Assembly: GCA_024579835.1 (NCBI GenBank)
Contig: CP102060.1
Span: forward strand, 1,835,558-1,899,557
Reading direction: 5' to 3'
From: Clostridiaceae bacterium HFYG-1003
GTDB taxonomy: Bacteria; Bacillota; Clostridia; Clostridiales; Clostridiaceae
DNA: 64,000 nucleotides
In this document: one piece after another, positions 1 to 8,881 of the stretch
Numbering within the stretch: the first letter of the stretch is position 1
How the letters are laid out: each line of letters begins with the position of its first letter
Translations under genes and position numbers: made by a program
The notes under the pieces: model-generated
What the model saw: the letters and a program-made list of their open reading frames with translations, nothing else
Told to the model about the DNA's origin: nothing
Database searches by the model: none

Positions 1-543
1 GCCCATGAAGACTGGTATCTGGAAGAACTGATGGAGCAAACCGGCCTGAAGGAAACAGAGCCTTATCTGAACAGCATGTATCCCACGGACTTTCCACTGA
101 TGGATCAACTGCCGGAACATGTAACCATCCGGCCGTTGACCATGGCTGAGTTTCCCTTGGTGCGCGCGACCTACCGGACCGTGGATGAGGACGACTACAT
201 CCGGGAGCGGATTGAGGCGGGCATGCTGGGTGCCTGGTACGGTGAGGAAATGGCCGGCTTCATCGGAACGCATGATGAAGGCACCATCGGACTGCTGGAA
301 GTACTGCCTGCCTTCCGGCGCAAAGGAATCGCCCGGGCACTGGAAGTGGCCATGGTTCGCAGCCGCTGGAAGCAGGGGCGTCGAGCCCAAGGAAACATTG
401 CCGTCGACAATCAGCTCTCCCGGACCGTTCATGAGAAGATGGGCATTCTGATCTCCCAGAACCCGGTCTACTGGTTCTTTCCCGCTGCCCCGGAGGATCC
501 GACTCAGGTGTGTCAGGATTCATCTGAAGCTTCGCCAACTTAG
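1..543 (+). CDS. GNAT-family N-acetyltransferase, 5' end probably outside the window
   Basis: The frame is open from base 1, so the gene probably starts upstream. An internal ATG at 31 follows a GGAAG stretch and cannot be fully excluded as the start. The visible part has the GNAT core: a beta-strand region ending in LLEVLPAFRRKGIARALE, which matches the acetyl-CoA pyrophosphate-binding motif (Q/R-x-x-G-x-G/A), then a helix and an N-x-x-S-x-x-x-H-x-K-x-G stretch typical of motif B. The family transfers an acetyl group from acetyl-CoA to an amine; nothing here shows the substrate. The short tail after the GNAT fold is Pro/Ser-rich. No partner gene is visible; catalase lies 150 bp downstream behind its own promoter candidate. 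Confidence 0.8.
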   Translation, partial: AHEDWYLEELMEQTGLKETEPYLNSMYPTDFPLMDQLPEHVTIRPLTMAEFPLVRATYRTVDEDDYIRERIEAGMLGAWYGEEMAGFIGTHDEGTIGLLEVLPAFRRKGIARALEVAMVRSRWKQGRRAQGNIAVDNQLSRTVHEKMGILISQNPVYWFFPAAPEDPTQVCQDSSEASPT

Positions 544-556
544 ATTAAGTCTAAGT
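538..556 (+). terminator. Small hairpin over the stop codon of the acetyltransferase
   Basis: ACTTAGA, loop TTAAG, TCTAAGT: a perfect 7-bp inverted repeat that includes the stop codon and is followed by an AT-rich run. It may be a weak terminator or a protein-binding palindrome. The stem is A/T-rich and the T-run is poor, so the terminator reading is uncertain. Confidence 0.3.
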
Positions 557-628
557 ATTTAAATTCAAGTACGATTTATGAAGGAAGCGTAACATATTAC
601 CCTCCGATTAATAATTGATGAATCGCTC

Positions 629-637
629 TGTTATATT
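629..637 (+). promoter_or_regulatory. Candidate extended -10 promoter of catalase
   Basis: TGTTATATT is an extended -10 element 60 bp before the catalase start. No good -35 box sits at the right distance. I found no clear PerR box (TTATAATnATTATAA type) around it. Confidence 0.35.
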
Positions 638-696
638 GAAGATAATCGAACAGGTTGCTTGTTCTGTTATTAACCAAATGATACAGGGAGGTATGA

Positions 697-2418
697 ATGA
701 TGGATGACAATAACCCTAAGAAATCAACTGAGAGTTACCCCATGGATAAAAACCAGGCCGGCCCCAGTCAGCCCTCGCGCAATGACCGAAAAGGCGAGCG
801 GACCGACATCACCACTGCTCAGGGCGCTCCCGTTTCAAACAACCAGGATGTCATGACCGCAGGTCCCCGCGGCCCGATGGCGCTGCAGGATGTCTGGTTC
901 CTGGAAAAAATGGCGCATTTCGACCGGGAAGTCATTCCTGAACGAAGAATGCATGCCAAAGGATCCGGCGCGTTTGGCACGTTTACCGTAACCCATGACA
1001 TTACCAGGTATACCAAAGCTAAAATTTTCTCGGAAATCGGCAAGAAAACCGAGATGTTCGCCCGATTCTCCACGGTAGCCGGAGAACGCGGCGCAGCTGA
1101 CGCCGAACGTGACATTCGCGGCTTCGCCCTGAAATTCTACACTGAGGAAGGCAACTGGGACCTGGTAGGCAACAATACCCCGGTATTCTTTTTCCGTGAC
1201 CCCTTAAAGTTCATTGATCTCAACCACGCCGTCAAGCGCGATCCCCGGACCAATTTAAGAAGCGCCAACACCAATTGGGATTTCTGGTCCTCGTTGCCGG
1301 AAGCCTTGCACCAGGTCACCATCACCATGTCGGATCGCGGCATTCCTTCCAGCTATCGGTTCATGCACGGCTTCTCCAGTCATACCTACTCCATGATCAA
1401 TTCGAATGGTCAGCGGTTCTATGTCAAATATCATTTCCGCAGCCAGCAGGGCATCCAGAATCTGACGGATCAGGAATCCGCCGTGGTCATTGCCAGTGAC
1501 CGGGAATCGCATCAGCGGGATCTGTACAATGCCATTGAAAATAAAAACTATCCCCGCTGGAAAATGTATATCCAGGTCATGACCCCGGATCAGGCCACCG
1601 CCATGCCGTACAATCCCTTTGATCTGACGAAGATCTGGTACAAGAAAGACTTTCCCGTTATCGAAGTCGGCGAGTTCGAACTGAACCGGAATCCGGAGAA
1701 CTTCTTCCAGGATGTCGAACAGTCCGCCTTCTCCCCCCATAACGTGGTACCCGGACTGTCATTCTCCCCGGATCGGATGCTTCAGGCCCGGCTGTTCTCC
1801 TATCAGGATGCACAGCGCTACCGTCTGGGCGTCAATTTCCATCAGATCCCAGTGAATCAGCCCCGCGGCGTGAAAAACCCGCACATGTTTTCCCGAGACG
1901 GGGCCATGCGGGCAGATGGTAACCTGGGCTCTGAAAATCACTATGAACCCAACAGCTATGGCAACTGGACGGAATCCAGAGAGCACGAGCTTCCGCCGGA
2001 AGCCGGGGGCGATGTATTCCGCTTCGATTTCCGCGAAGATGATCACAATTACTATCAGATGCCGGGAGACCTCTATCGGGCAATGACGCAGGACCAGAAG
2101 CAGGTTCTGTGTGAAAATATAGCCCGCAACATGGGCGATGCAACGCTGCAAATCAAGCATCGCTGGATCGACCACTGCTATAAGGCGGATCCGGATTATG
2201 GCCAGCGACTGGCCAACGCCCTCAACATTGATCTTGAGTCGGTGGATCTGAACCTGCCGGAGCGCAATTCCAAGGAAAACAACTGGAAGGCCAACAACGC
2301 TCATCCCGAGCTCAATGTTCCCTCTGAGAACATGGCTCTGAAGGACTGGCAGGAACTAAAGACGGATTACGATCCGATGAAATTCGTTGATCCCATGGAG
2401 GATCCTTATTTCCTGTAG
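697..2418 (+). CDS. katA: Catalase (monofunctional, heme)
   Basis: This enzyme breaks down hydrogen peroxide to water and oxygen in the cytoplasm. The protein is 573 aa, slightly longer than small-subunit catalases because of a polar N-terminal extension of about 50 residues. Visible landmarks are the distal His near residue 86 ([12 protein letters not shown]), the catalytic Asn region VGNNTPVFF (about 157-165), and the proximal heme-ligand Tyr near 369 in [20 protein letters not shown] at 686-691 serves either ATG 697 or the adjacent ATG 700. The gene stands alone between its own promoter candidate and a strong terminator. Peroxide defence fits an anaerobe meeting oxygen. The family call is secure; the symbol is by analogy. 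Confidence 0.97.
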   Translation: MMDDNNPKKSTESYPMDKNQAGPSQPSRNDRKGERTDITTAQGAPVSNNQDVMTAGPRGPMALQDVWFLEKMAHFDREVIPERRMHAKGSGAFGTFTVTHDITRYTKAKIFSEIGKKTEMFARFSTVAGERGAADAERDIRGFALKFYTEEGNWDLVGNNTPVFFFRDPLKFIDLNHAVKRDPRTNLRSANTNWDFWSSLPEALHQVTITMSDRGIPSSYRFMHGFSSHTYSMINSNGQRFYVKYHFRSQQGIQNLTDQESAVVIASDRESHQRDLYNAIENKNYPRWKMYIQVMTPDQATAMPYNPFDLTKIWYKKDFPVIEVGEFELNRNPENFFQDVEQSAFSPHNVVPGLSFSPDRMLQARLFSYQDAQRYRLGVNFHQIPVNQPRGVKNPHMFSRDGAMRADGNLGSENHYEPNSYGNWTESREHELPPEAGGDVFRFDFREDDHNYYQMPGDLYRAMTQDQKQVLCENIARNMGDATLQIKHRWIDHCYKADPDYGQRLANALNIDLESVDLNLPERNSKENNWKANNAHPELNVPSENMALKDWQELKTDYDPMKFVDPMEDPYFL

Positions 2419-2460
2419 TTGAAGCCAAACATAACCTGATGAACCACAGAACAATCCCCG

Positions 2461-2487
2461 GGCGGCCTGTCTTACAGGCCGCCTTTG
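2461..2487 (+). terminator. Rho-independent terminator after catalase
   Basis: GGCGGCCTGT, loop CTT, ACAGGCCGCC: a perfect 10-bp GC-rich stem followed by TTTGT. Confidence 0.85.
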
Positions 2488-2681
2488 TCATATGAAGTTG
2501 ACCTTTAGGCAGTTCGCCGAATTCCCTGACTGTCAGTTCATGACGAAGTCTGAAAGAGAGGACATGGCGCCGGATGTCAACATTTTGTTGACCGAAGCGG
2601 CCGCGGGGAGTAGTCTGAAAGTGAACCTGTCATGATAGGATTCTGCTGCAATATTGTTGGCAAGGAGGAGTGGCACACATT

Positions 2682-3557
2682 ATGAACATCATTGAAATCG
2701 ACCACTTGAAAAAATACTATGGCAAGCACCGCGGAGTGGAGGATGTTTCCTTTCAGGTGAAAGAAGGTGAAATCTTCGGTTTCATCGGACCCAACGGAGC
2801 CGGAAAGTCAACGACAATCCGATGTGCCCTGTCTTTGATCTATCCCACATCCGGGCAAATCCGGATCTTTGGGAAGGATTCCATCAAGGACCGGGTGGAG
2901 ATCGCCCGGAATGTCGGATATCTGCCGGGGGAAGTATTCTATTACGACAATATGACCGTTCGGGAATTGTTAAACTACAGCTCGTCGTTCTATTCAAAGG
3001 TCGATCCCAAAACCGTGAAGGAACTTTGCGAACTGCTGGAACTGGATCCGACCAAACGAATTGAAGATCTGTCTCTGGGCAATAAGAAAAAAGTGGGGAT
3101 TGTCCAAGGCTTGCTCCATGACCCCCGCCTGATCGTTTTGGATGAACCAACCTCCGGTCTGGATCCGCTGATGCAGCAGCGATTCTTCAACCTGATTGAG
3201 GAACGCCGGCGTCAGGGGGCAACCGTTCTGTTTTCGTCCCATATTCTTTCTGAAGTCAAGCGACTGTCCGACCGCATCGCGATCATTCGAAACGGTCTGA
3301 TCGAAGACATCAACACGGTCATGGGTCTTGAGACAAATGCTTATAAAAACGTAACTGTCACGTCCCCGGAGGAACGGCTGAAACAACTGGACAATCTGTC
3401 GGGTCTTGAAATTAAATACTCCGACGCCGGCCAGCGGGAATACCTGTTCCGCGGCGATATGGCTCTCCTGATTCGCGAATTGAATCAGGCACAGGTGAGC
3501 AATCTAACCATTGAGGATCCTTCTCTGGAGGAGATCTTCATGCACTATTACGAATAA
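2682..3557 (+). CDS. ABC transporter ATP-binding protein (ABC-2 exporter type)
   Basis: This is the ATPase subunit of a three-gene ABC exporter. Walker A is GPNGAGKS at about 36-43. A slightly unusual signature LSLGNKKKVGIVQ replaces LSGGQ, followed by Walker B LIVLDEPTSGLD and the switch His in SSHILSEV. The C-terminal 80 residues form the regulatory extension common in BcrA/CcmA-like ATPases. An in-frame GTG at 2670 lies on the ribosome binding site AAGGAGG (2662-2668), so ATG 2682 is the better start, with 13-nt spacing. It is followed by two permease genes at gaps of 12 and 1 nt, clearly one operon. Substrate unknown; such exporters often move antibiotics, peptides or lipids. Confidence 0.93.
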   Translation: MNIIEIDHLKKYYGKHRGVEDVSFQVKEGEIFGFIGPNGAGKSTTIRCALSLIYPTSGQIRIFGKDSIKDRVEIARNVGYLPGEVFYYDNMTVRELLNYSSSFYSKVDPKTVKELCELLELDPTKRIEDLSLGNKKKVGIVQGLLHDPRLIVLDEPTSGLDPLMQQRFFNLIEERRRQGATVLFSSHILSEVKRLSDRIAIIRNGLIEDINTVMGLETNAYKNVTVTSPEERLKQLDNLSGLEIKYSDAGQREYLFRGDMALLIRELNQAQVSNLTIEDPSLEEIFMHYYE

Positions 3558-3569
3558 GGAGGGCCTGGC

Positions 3570-4361
3570 ATGACCATCTTTTGGCAAGAACTGAAATTTC
3601 AGCGCCGCTCCCTCCTGATCTGGATCACAACCTTTGCGGCCGTTCTGCTGCTCTTCATGGGGATATTTCCCGGTTTCGCCCAGGAGGCTGACACACTGAA
3701 ACGCGCACTGGCCGCTTTCCCGAAGGCGATGTTTGACTCCATCGGGATGGATATCGAAAAAATATTCGAAGCCAGCGGCTTTGTCAGTTACATTTATGGA
3801 TTTATTCAACTGTTCCTGGCCATCATGGGCGCGCTCTACGGCCTGAACATCGTCAATCGGGAGAAAATCGCCCGCATGAATGACTTCCTGTACGTCAAGC
3901 CGGTCAGCCGATTGTCGGTGTTTTCTCAAAAGGTTCTGGCTGCCCTGGTCAGCTTCTTTCTCATGAACGCGGTGTTATATCTGATGTTTCATGGCATGGC
4001 AGCCATCTGGGAAATCGATCAGGCGAATTTAAATACAATTGATCAGATCATTCTGGGCGGCCTGCTGCTTCAGCTTCTGGTATTTTCCCTTGCCAGCCTT
4101 CTCGGTCTTATGCTGCGCCGGTTCAAGAATCCGGTCGGTCTGGCAACAGCCCTCAGCTTTACCCTGTTCTTCATTCTTCTGATCGGTCGATTGATGGACG
4201 ATGATAAAATCAAAGCCCTCACTCCGTTTGGGTATGTCGAACCTCTGGAGATCACAACCAAAGGCCTCGCGGGAACAACCGTCGCCGGATTTGTCGCCCT
4301 GACCGCCGCATTGCTTTGCCTGAATGCCATCCTGCTGATCCGGCGGGACCTGGAGGGATAA
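3570..4361 (+). CDS. ABC-2 type permease
   Basis: A membrane subunit of 263 aa with an N-terminal membrane helix, a large extracytoplasmic loop (about 40-80), and five further hydrophobic segments, the usual layout of ABC-2 permeases. The motif RMNDFLYVKPVSR on the cytoplasmic side is shared, in slightly different form, with the next gene product (RTADFLFVKPMSR). The two permeases are therefore paralogues that probably pair in one transporter. AAGGAGG lies 7 nt before the ATG. Substrate unknown. Confidence 0.9.
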   Translation: MTIFWQELKFQRRSLLIWITTFAAVLLLFMGIFPGFAQEADTLKRALAAFPKAMFDSIGMDIEKIFEASGFVSYIYGFIQLFLAIMGALYGLNIVNREKIARMNDFLYVKPVSRLSVFSQKVLAALVSFFLMNAVLYLMFHGMAAIWEIDQANLNTIDQIILGGLLLQLLVFSLASLLGLMLRRFKNPVGLATALSFTLFFILLIGRLMDDDKIKALTPFGYVEPLEITTKGLAGTTVAGFVALTAALLCLNAILLIRRDLEG

Positions 4362-4362
4362 C

Positions 4363-5142
4363 ATGATACTGCGAGAAATAAAAATCCGCTGGAAAAGTCT
4401 CCTGTTCTGGGCCATCGGCTTTGCCTTCATGATCATCGGCGGCATGACCAAATTTGATACATTTTCCGCCGGAGGCAGTCAGGATCTGAATCAGTTCATT
4501 CAGTCCATGCCCCGGATCATGCGGATCATCTATGGGATGGAAGGAATTGACATCAGCACGTTTACCGGATATTTCGGACTGCTCCTGCTCTATGTGCTGA
4601 TCATGGCTTCGATCCACGGCGCGTTTCTGGGCGCTTCCCTGATTCATCAGGAATTCAAGGATCGAACGGCGGACTTTCTGTTCGTCAAACCCATGAGCCG
4701 GGATCATATCCTCCTTCGAAAACTGGGCTCCGGCCTGGTGATGATTCTGATTCTGGAGGCGGTCATTGCTGCCTGCTGTTTCTATGTGTTCAATGAATCC
4801 GGGCAGCTCCCCCTGTTCGGCAAAACGCTGGCTGCAACCCTTGCGACTCATGTGTTCTTTTTCGGATTGGGCTTCCTGTTCACGGTTCTTTTGCCAAAGT
4901 CCCGCCAGGGACAGCAGCTCGCCCTGGTCATCATTCTGGTCAGCTACCTGTCCATCAGCCTGTCCCAGCTTTATGATCAGCCCTGGATCCGAAACCTGTC
5001 TCCCATCGGCTGGTATTACGCCCGGCTCTATCAGTCCGGCACCAGTGAACTGTGGCTGGCCGGAGGGATCCTGCTGACCCTGAGCCTTGGTTTCCTGGTT
5101 CTGGCGATTGTTCAGTTCCGCCGCAAAGACATCCCGAATTAG
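4363..5142 (+). CDS. ABC-2 type permease, second subunit
   Basis: A membrane protein of 259 aa with about six transmembrane segments, paralogous to the preceding permease and separated from it by one nucleotide, so translation is probably coupled (GGAGGG lies inside the upstream gene). The shared coupling-helix-like motif DFLFVKPMSRDHI supports a heterodimeric membrane part served by the upstream ATPase. A terminator follows about 90 bp later, closing the operon. No substrate can be inferred. Confidence 0.9.
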   Translation: MILREIKIRWKSLLFWAIGFAFMIIGGMTKFDTFSAGGSQDLNQFIQSMPRIMRIIYGMEGIDISTFTGYFGLLLLYVLIMASIHGAFLGASLIHQEFKDRTADFLFVKPMSRDHILLRKLGSGLVMILILEAVIAACCFYVFNESGQLPLFGKTLAATLATHVFFFGLGFLFTVLLPKSRQGQQLALVIILVSYLSISLSQLYDQPWIRNLSPIGWYYARLYQSGTSELWLAGGILLTLSLGFLVLAIVQFRRKDIPN

Positions 5143-5233
5143 CTAAAAATCCAGTCACACCATACGATGAATTCACCAAGACCAGGCAATAATTAAAAAA
5201 ACGATAACATCCTATCGTTCAGTCTATCTTTAG

Positions 5234-5266
5234 GCGCAGTCCCGGCTCATGTCGGGACTGCGCTTT
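5234..5266 (+). terminator. Rho-independent terminator of the ABC exporter operon
   Basis: GCGCAGTCCCG, an 8-nt loop, CGGGACTGCGC: a perfect 11-bp stem followed by TTT. Confidence 0.8.
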
Positions 5267-5563
5267 CTATCTGCCCACCCTTGCGCTGAATTCAGCAATC
5301 ACTGGATTTGGAATCGGATCTGAAATCTCAGCATGAAATTCAACGAAGAGTCATATATGAACTTCAGGCATGAATTCAACAATGAACCAGGGATCGCAAG
5401 CTCAAACAGAATATTCGAATATGCAGTACAAATATGCAATTTGATACGGATGAATCATGGATTGTAACGATGATCTGACTTATAATAGACCTATGACTGT
5501 GCAAACGATGCTCATTTTGCATTGCTGCACCTGCGTCAAAATTCTACCCTGAAGGAGGATTTC
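5267..5563 (+). promoter_or_regulatory. Intergenic region with degenerate repeats and a -10 box
   Basis: No gene is visible. A TATAAT at 5481-5486 lies 80 bp before the next gene; the upstream -35 is poor. Between 5327 and 5388 there are two related ~25-bp units (TCAGCATGAAATTCAAC and TCAGGCATGAATTCAAC) that resemble the tandem 26-bp units at 57443-57530. Confidence 0.4.
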
Positions 5564-6937
5564 ATGACCCGAGAAATGGCATGGGACAAACTGACCGCCT
5601 ACGGCCAGGAACATCTGCTCCGGTTTTATGAAGACCTGGACTCTGAACAACAACAGGCACTGCTCGAGCAGATTGCTGACCTTGATGTTGAATACATCCA
5701 CCAGCTCTATCAAGATCTGGTAGAACATCGAAATATAGAAATTGACGACGAACTGAGCGCCATGGGCTCTACCACCTGGAATGACGTTGCATCGGAGGAG
5801 CGCCAGCGCCTCTGGGAATCAGGACTTGCGGCTATTGGACAAGGTAAAGTCGCAGCCTTTCTGGTTGCCGGCGGCCAGGGTTCGCGTCTTGGCTTTGAAG
5901 GACCCAAGGGTGCTTATGATATTGGCCTGCCCAGCCATAAATCCCTGTTTCAGCTTCAGGCGGAGCGAATCCGAAAAATCGGTCTGGATGCCGGGTTCTC
6001 GATTCCCTGGTACATTATGACCAGCCCGCTGAATCACGGGGATACGGTTCGTTTTTTTCAAAAGCATGATTTCTTCGGGCTCGATCCGGCAGACATTCGA
6101 TTCTTCCCCCAGGGCACTCTCCCGTCGGTGGATGAAAACGGGAAAATTCTGCTGGCTCAGCGGGATCGAATTTCCGCTAACCCGGACGGTTCGGGAGGCT
6201 GCTTCCGGGCGTTTAAAGATGCCGGTCTGATGGATGATCTCCAGGAGCGAGGCATCGAATACATATTCTTTTACGGCGTCGACAATGCGCTGGTCCGGGT
6301 TTGTGATCCCTATTTCATTGGATTCGCCATCGATCAGGCCAAAGATATCGCGTCAAAAGCTGTTCTAAAAGTTCATTCCGGCGAAAAAGTCGGTGTTTAC
6401 GCCTACCGCAATGGCAAGCCGTCCATCATCGAATATACTGAACTGCCGGAAGACCTGGCGCTGGCTCAGGACGAGCAGGGCCGCCTGGTCTACGGATCAG
6501 CCAACATCGTCACCCACGTTTTTCGGACTTCGTTCCTCAATTCCGCATTGGATAAGAAAACCCCCTATCACGTCGCTCACAAGGCTGTGGAATATGTGGA
6601 TGAAGCCGGACAGCTGGTGAAACCCCTGAAACCCAATGCCTACAAATTTGAGGCACTTTACTTTGACCTGTTCCGCTATGCGGATGACATGGCAATCCTC
6701 AATGTCTCACGCGAAGAGGAATTTTCACCCGTGAAAAACTTTGAAGGGGTGGATTCCAAAGATACTGCCCGTGAGATGTTCCTGAACCTGTGCACATCCT
6801 GGGTTCGAAACCTGGATCTCGAACCGGCGATGCCCATCGAAATTTCCCCGCTGCTTTCCATTTACGGTCACGACCTGGACCGGACCGAAGTGGAATCCAG
6901 ACTGAAGGACACCGAATCAGGTTACCTTGCACCGTAA
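5564..6937 (+). CDS. UDPGP-family UTP:sugar-1-phosphate uridylyltransferase (UDP-GlcNAc pyrophosphorylase-like)
   Basis: A 457-aa cytoplasmic enzyme of the eukaryote-like UDP-N-acetylhexosamine pyrophosphorylase group, which makes UDP-sugar and pyrophosphate from UTP and a sugar-1-phosphate. The nucleotide-binding loop LVAGGQGSRLGFEGPKG is at about 100-116, the central FFYGVDNALVR carries the metal/nucleotide Asp, and a later KPNAYKFE stretch is typical. ATG 5564 is chosen because AAGGAGG (5552-5558) lies 5 nt upstream; the longer frame back to 5522 has no such site. Bacteria usually rely on GlmU for UDP-GlcNAc, so the true sugar is open (GlcNAc, GalNAc or glucose). A hairpin separates it from pepF. 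Confidence 0.88.
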   Translation: MTREMAWDKLTAYGQEHLLRFYEDLDSEQQQALLEQIADLDVEYIHQLYQDLVEHRNIEIDDELSAMGSTTWNDVASEERQRLWESGLAAIGQGKVAAFLVAGGQGSRLGFEGPKGAYDIGLPSHKSLFQLQAERIRKIGLDAGFSIPWYIMTSPLNHGDTVRFFQKHDFFGLDPADIRFFPQGTLPSVDENGKILLAQRDRISANPDGSGGCFRAFKDAGLMDDLQERGIEYIFFYGVDNALVRVCDPYFIGFAIDQAKDIASKAVLKVHSGEKVGVYAYRNGKPSIIEYTELPEDLALAQDEQGRLVYGSANIVTHVFRTSFLNSALDKKTPYHVAHKAVEYVDEAGQLVKPLKPNAYKFEALYFDLFRYADDMAILNVSREEEFSPVKNFEGVDSKDTAREMFLNLCTSWVRNLDLEPAMPIEISPLLSIYGHDLDRTEVESRLKDTESGYLAP

Positions 6938-6958
6938 TGTCCCTAACGGGACATTTGG
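6936..6958 (+). terminator. Short hairpin between the pyrophosphorylase and pepF
   Basis: AATGTCCC, loop TAAC, GGGACATT, beginning in the stop codon of the upstream gene. Only two T follow, so it may be a weak terminator or an RNA-processing hairpin that lets part of the transcript run into pepF. Confidence 0.4.
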
Positions 6959-6994
6959 AAATAGAGAAAAATATAAAACTTGGAGGAAGATCAG

Positions 6995-8692
6995 ATGACA
7001 TTCAATGAAATGAACTACCAGCGTCCTGATTTTGACCAGACCTATTCCGATATGAAGGAATACCTGGTTAAAATGGAACAGGCCGCAACCGAAGCAGAAT
7101 TCTTCAAAGCCTTTGAAGATCTGGATGAATTGTCCAACCACTTCGAAACCATGTCAACCCTCTGCTATGTTCGCCATACCATCAACACCGAGGATGAATT
7201 CTACAAGACCGAACAGGACACCATGGATGAGCAGCTGCCGCGCTTCCAGGAAATCGGAACTGAAGGAGCCCGCATCTGTCTGGAATCCAAGTTCCGGCCG
7301 GCTTTTGAAGAAAAATACGGAAAACATCTCCTGGAAAAATTCGAAGTTCAGCTCAAGACCTTCAAGCCGGAAATCATCGACGATCTGGTGGAAGAAAACA
7401 AACTATCCTCTGAATATCAGAAACTTACCGCTTCCGCCAAGATTCAATTTGAAGGCGAGGAGCGCAATCTGTCCGGAATGGCTCCGTTCATGGAGTCCAT
7501 GGACCGCGGCATGAGAAAACGGGCCAATGACGCTTCCTGGAACTGGTTTGCCGAAAATTCGGAAAAACTCGACCAGATCTATGACGCGCTGGTAAAGGTT
7601 CGGACCCGGATCGGCAAAAAACTCGGCTATGACAACTTCATTCCCGTAGCCTACGCCCGGATGGGACGTACCGACTGGACTCAGTCCGATGCCCGGATTT
7701 ACCGCGATCAGATCGCTGAATCCGTTGTGCCCCTGACCCAGAAGCTTTATCGCCAGCAGGCCCAGCGCATTGGCATCGATCAGATGAAGAACTATGACGT
7801 CAATTTGAAGTTCCTGACCGGCAACCCAACGCCCAAGGGCGATGAACCATACATGGTCCAGGCAGCTGCCGAAATGTACGAGGAACTTTCGCCCAAGACC
7901 CATGAGTTCTTCACCCTGATGCGGACCCGGGAGCTGATGGATCTGACTACGAAGAAAGGCAAGGCCAACGGCGGCTATATGACCTTCTTCCCGGAATTCA
8001 AGGTTCCCTTCATTTTCTCCAACTTCAACGGCACCTCCGGGGATGTTGACGTCCTGACCCACGAAGCCGGTCACGCGTTCCAGGGCTGGCTCGTCCGGGA
8101 TTCCAAACCCCGCGCCCTCAATGATTTCACCTCCGAAGTGGCAGAAATCCACTCCATGAGCATGGAGTTCTTCACCCATCCCTGGATGGAGAAATTCTTC
8201 GGGGAAGACACGGAGAAGTACTTCTACGCTCATGTCGCCGATACCCTCGAATTCCTTCCCTATGGCGCATCCATCGATGAACTGCAGGAATGGGTCTACG
8301 AAAATCCCGATGCCACTGCCCAGGAGCGCAAGGCCAAATACCGCGAGATCGAGAAGAAGTACCTCCCCCACCTGGACTATGACGGTCATGAGTTCCTCGA
8401 ACAGGGCGGACGCTGGCAGAAACAGCTCCATGTCTACCTCTATCCCTTCTACTACCTGGATTACACCTTGGCTCAGGTCTGTGCTCACCAGTTCTTCAAC
8501 TGGAGCCGCAAGGACCCCAAAGCCGCCTGGGAATCCTACCTGGAGCTGTGCAGCCAGTCCGGTCGCAAGCCCTTCACCAAACTCGTACCCGATGCCGGCT
8601 TGAAGAACCCTTTCGTAGCCGGAACCATTGCCAGCATCACGCCGATGCTGGAAGAATACCTCGACAGCCTGGACTATTCCAAGATCAAGTAA
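6995..8692 (+). CDS. pepF: M3-family oligoendopeptidase (PepF type)
   Basis: A 565-aa cytoplasmic zinc metallopeptidase that cuts short peptides. The active-site HEAGH falls at about 356-360, inside LTHEAGHAFQGW, and the third zinc ligand is expected in the following helix (FTSEVAEIHSMSMEFF). Length and the absence of a signal peptide fit oligoendopeptidase F of Gram-positive bacteria. The start at ATG 6995 has GGAGG (6982-6986) 8 nt upstream; an in-frame TTG at 6980 would overlap that site. It follows the pyrophosphorylase gene by 57 bp and may be co-transcribed. A terminator shared with the convergent gene follows. Confidence 0.95.
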   Translation: MTFNEMNYQRPDFDQTYSDMKEYLVKMEQAATEAEFFKAFEDLDELSNHFETMSTLCYVRHTINTEDEFYKTEQDTMDEQLPRFQEIGTEGARICLESKFRPAFEEKYGKHLLEKFEVQLKTFKPEIIDDLVEENKLSSEYQKLTASAKIQFEGEERNLSGMAPFMESMDRGMRKRANDASWNWFAENSEKLDQIYDALVKVRTRIGKKLGYDNFIPVAYARMGRTDWTQSDARIYRDQIAESVVPLTQKLYRQQAQRIGIDQMKNYDVNLKFLTGNPTPKGDEPYMVQAAAEMYEELSPKTHEFFTLMRTRELMDLTTKKGKANGGYMTFFPEFKVPFIFSNFNGTSGDVDVLTHEAGHAFQGWLVRDSKPRALNDFTSEVAEIHSMSMEFFTHPWMEKFFGEDTEKYFYAHVADTLEFLPYGASIDELQEWVYENPDATAQERKAKYREIEKKYLPHLDYDGHEFLEQGGRWQKQLHVYLYPFYYLDYTLAQVCAHQFFNWSRKDPKAAWESYLELCSQSGRKPFTKLVPDAGLKNPFVAGTIASITPMLEEYLDSLDYSKIK

Positions 8693-8787
8693 TTTCCAGA
8701 AAGAGTTTATGCCTTGAGGCAGATTTATATCAGCCTTCAAGCTTAATCCGCTTCATCCTGCCATCCCCCGCAAGGGTGGATGGACAG

Positions 8788-8826
8788 AAAAGCCAGACCG
8801 AATCCTCACGATTGGTCTGGCTTTCC
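8788..8826. terminator. Bidirectional terminator between pepF and the M50-like gene
   Basis: AAAGCCAGACC with its complement GGTCTGGCTTT and an inner AATC/GATT pairing separated by one unpaired base. It has A-rich and T-rich flanks, so it can work for pepF (plus) and the convergent gene ending at 8882 (minus). Confidence 0.75.
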
Positions 8827-8881
8827 CTTTTTTCTGTTATATTATGTTTGATTTTCAATCAGAACAACTGTTAAAACCTGT

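Noticed and set aside
641-676. LexA-like or PerR-like box before catalase (CGAACA...TGTTC)
   Set aside because: The half-site spacing does not fit the CGAAC-N4-GTTCG box, and the sequence does not fit the PerR box.
7403-8740. 445-codon open frame on the minus strand opposite pepF
   Set aside because: It is a shadow of the M3 peptidase gene, whose HEAGH motif and ribosome site are clear. The antisense frame has no ribosome site or recognisable domain.
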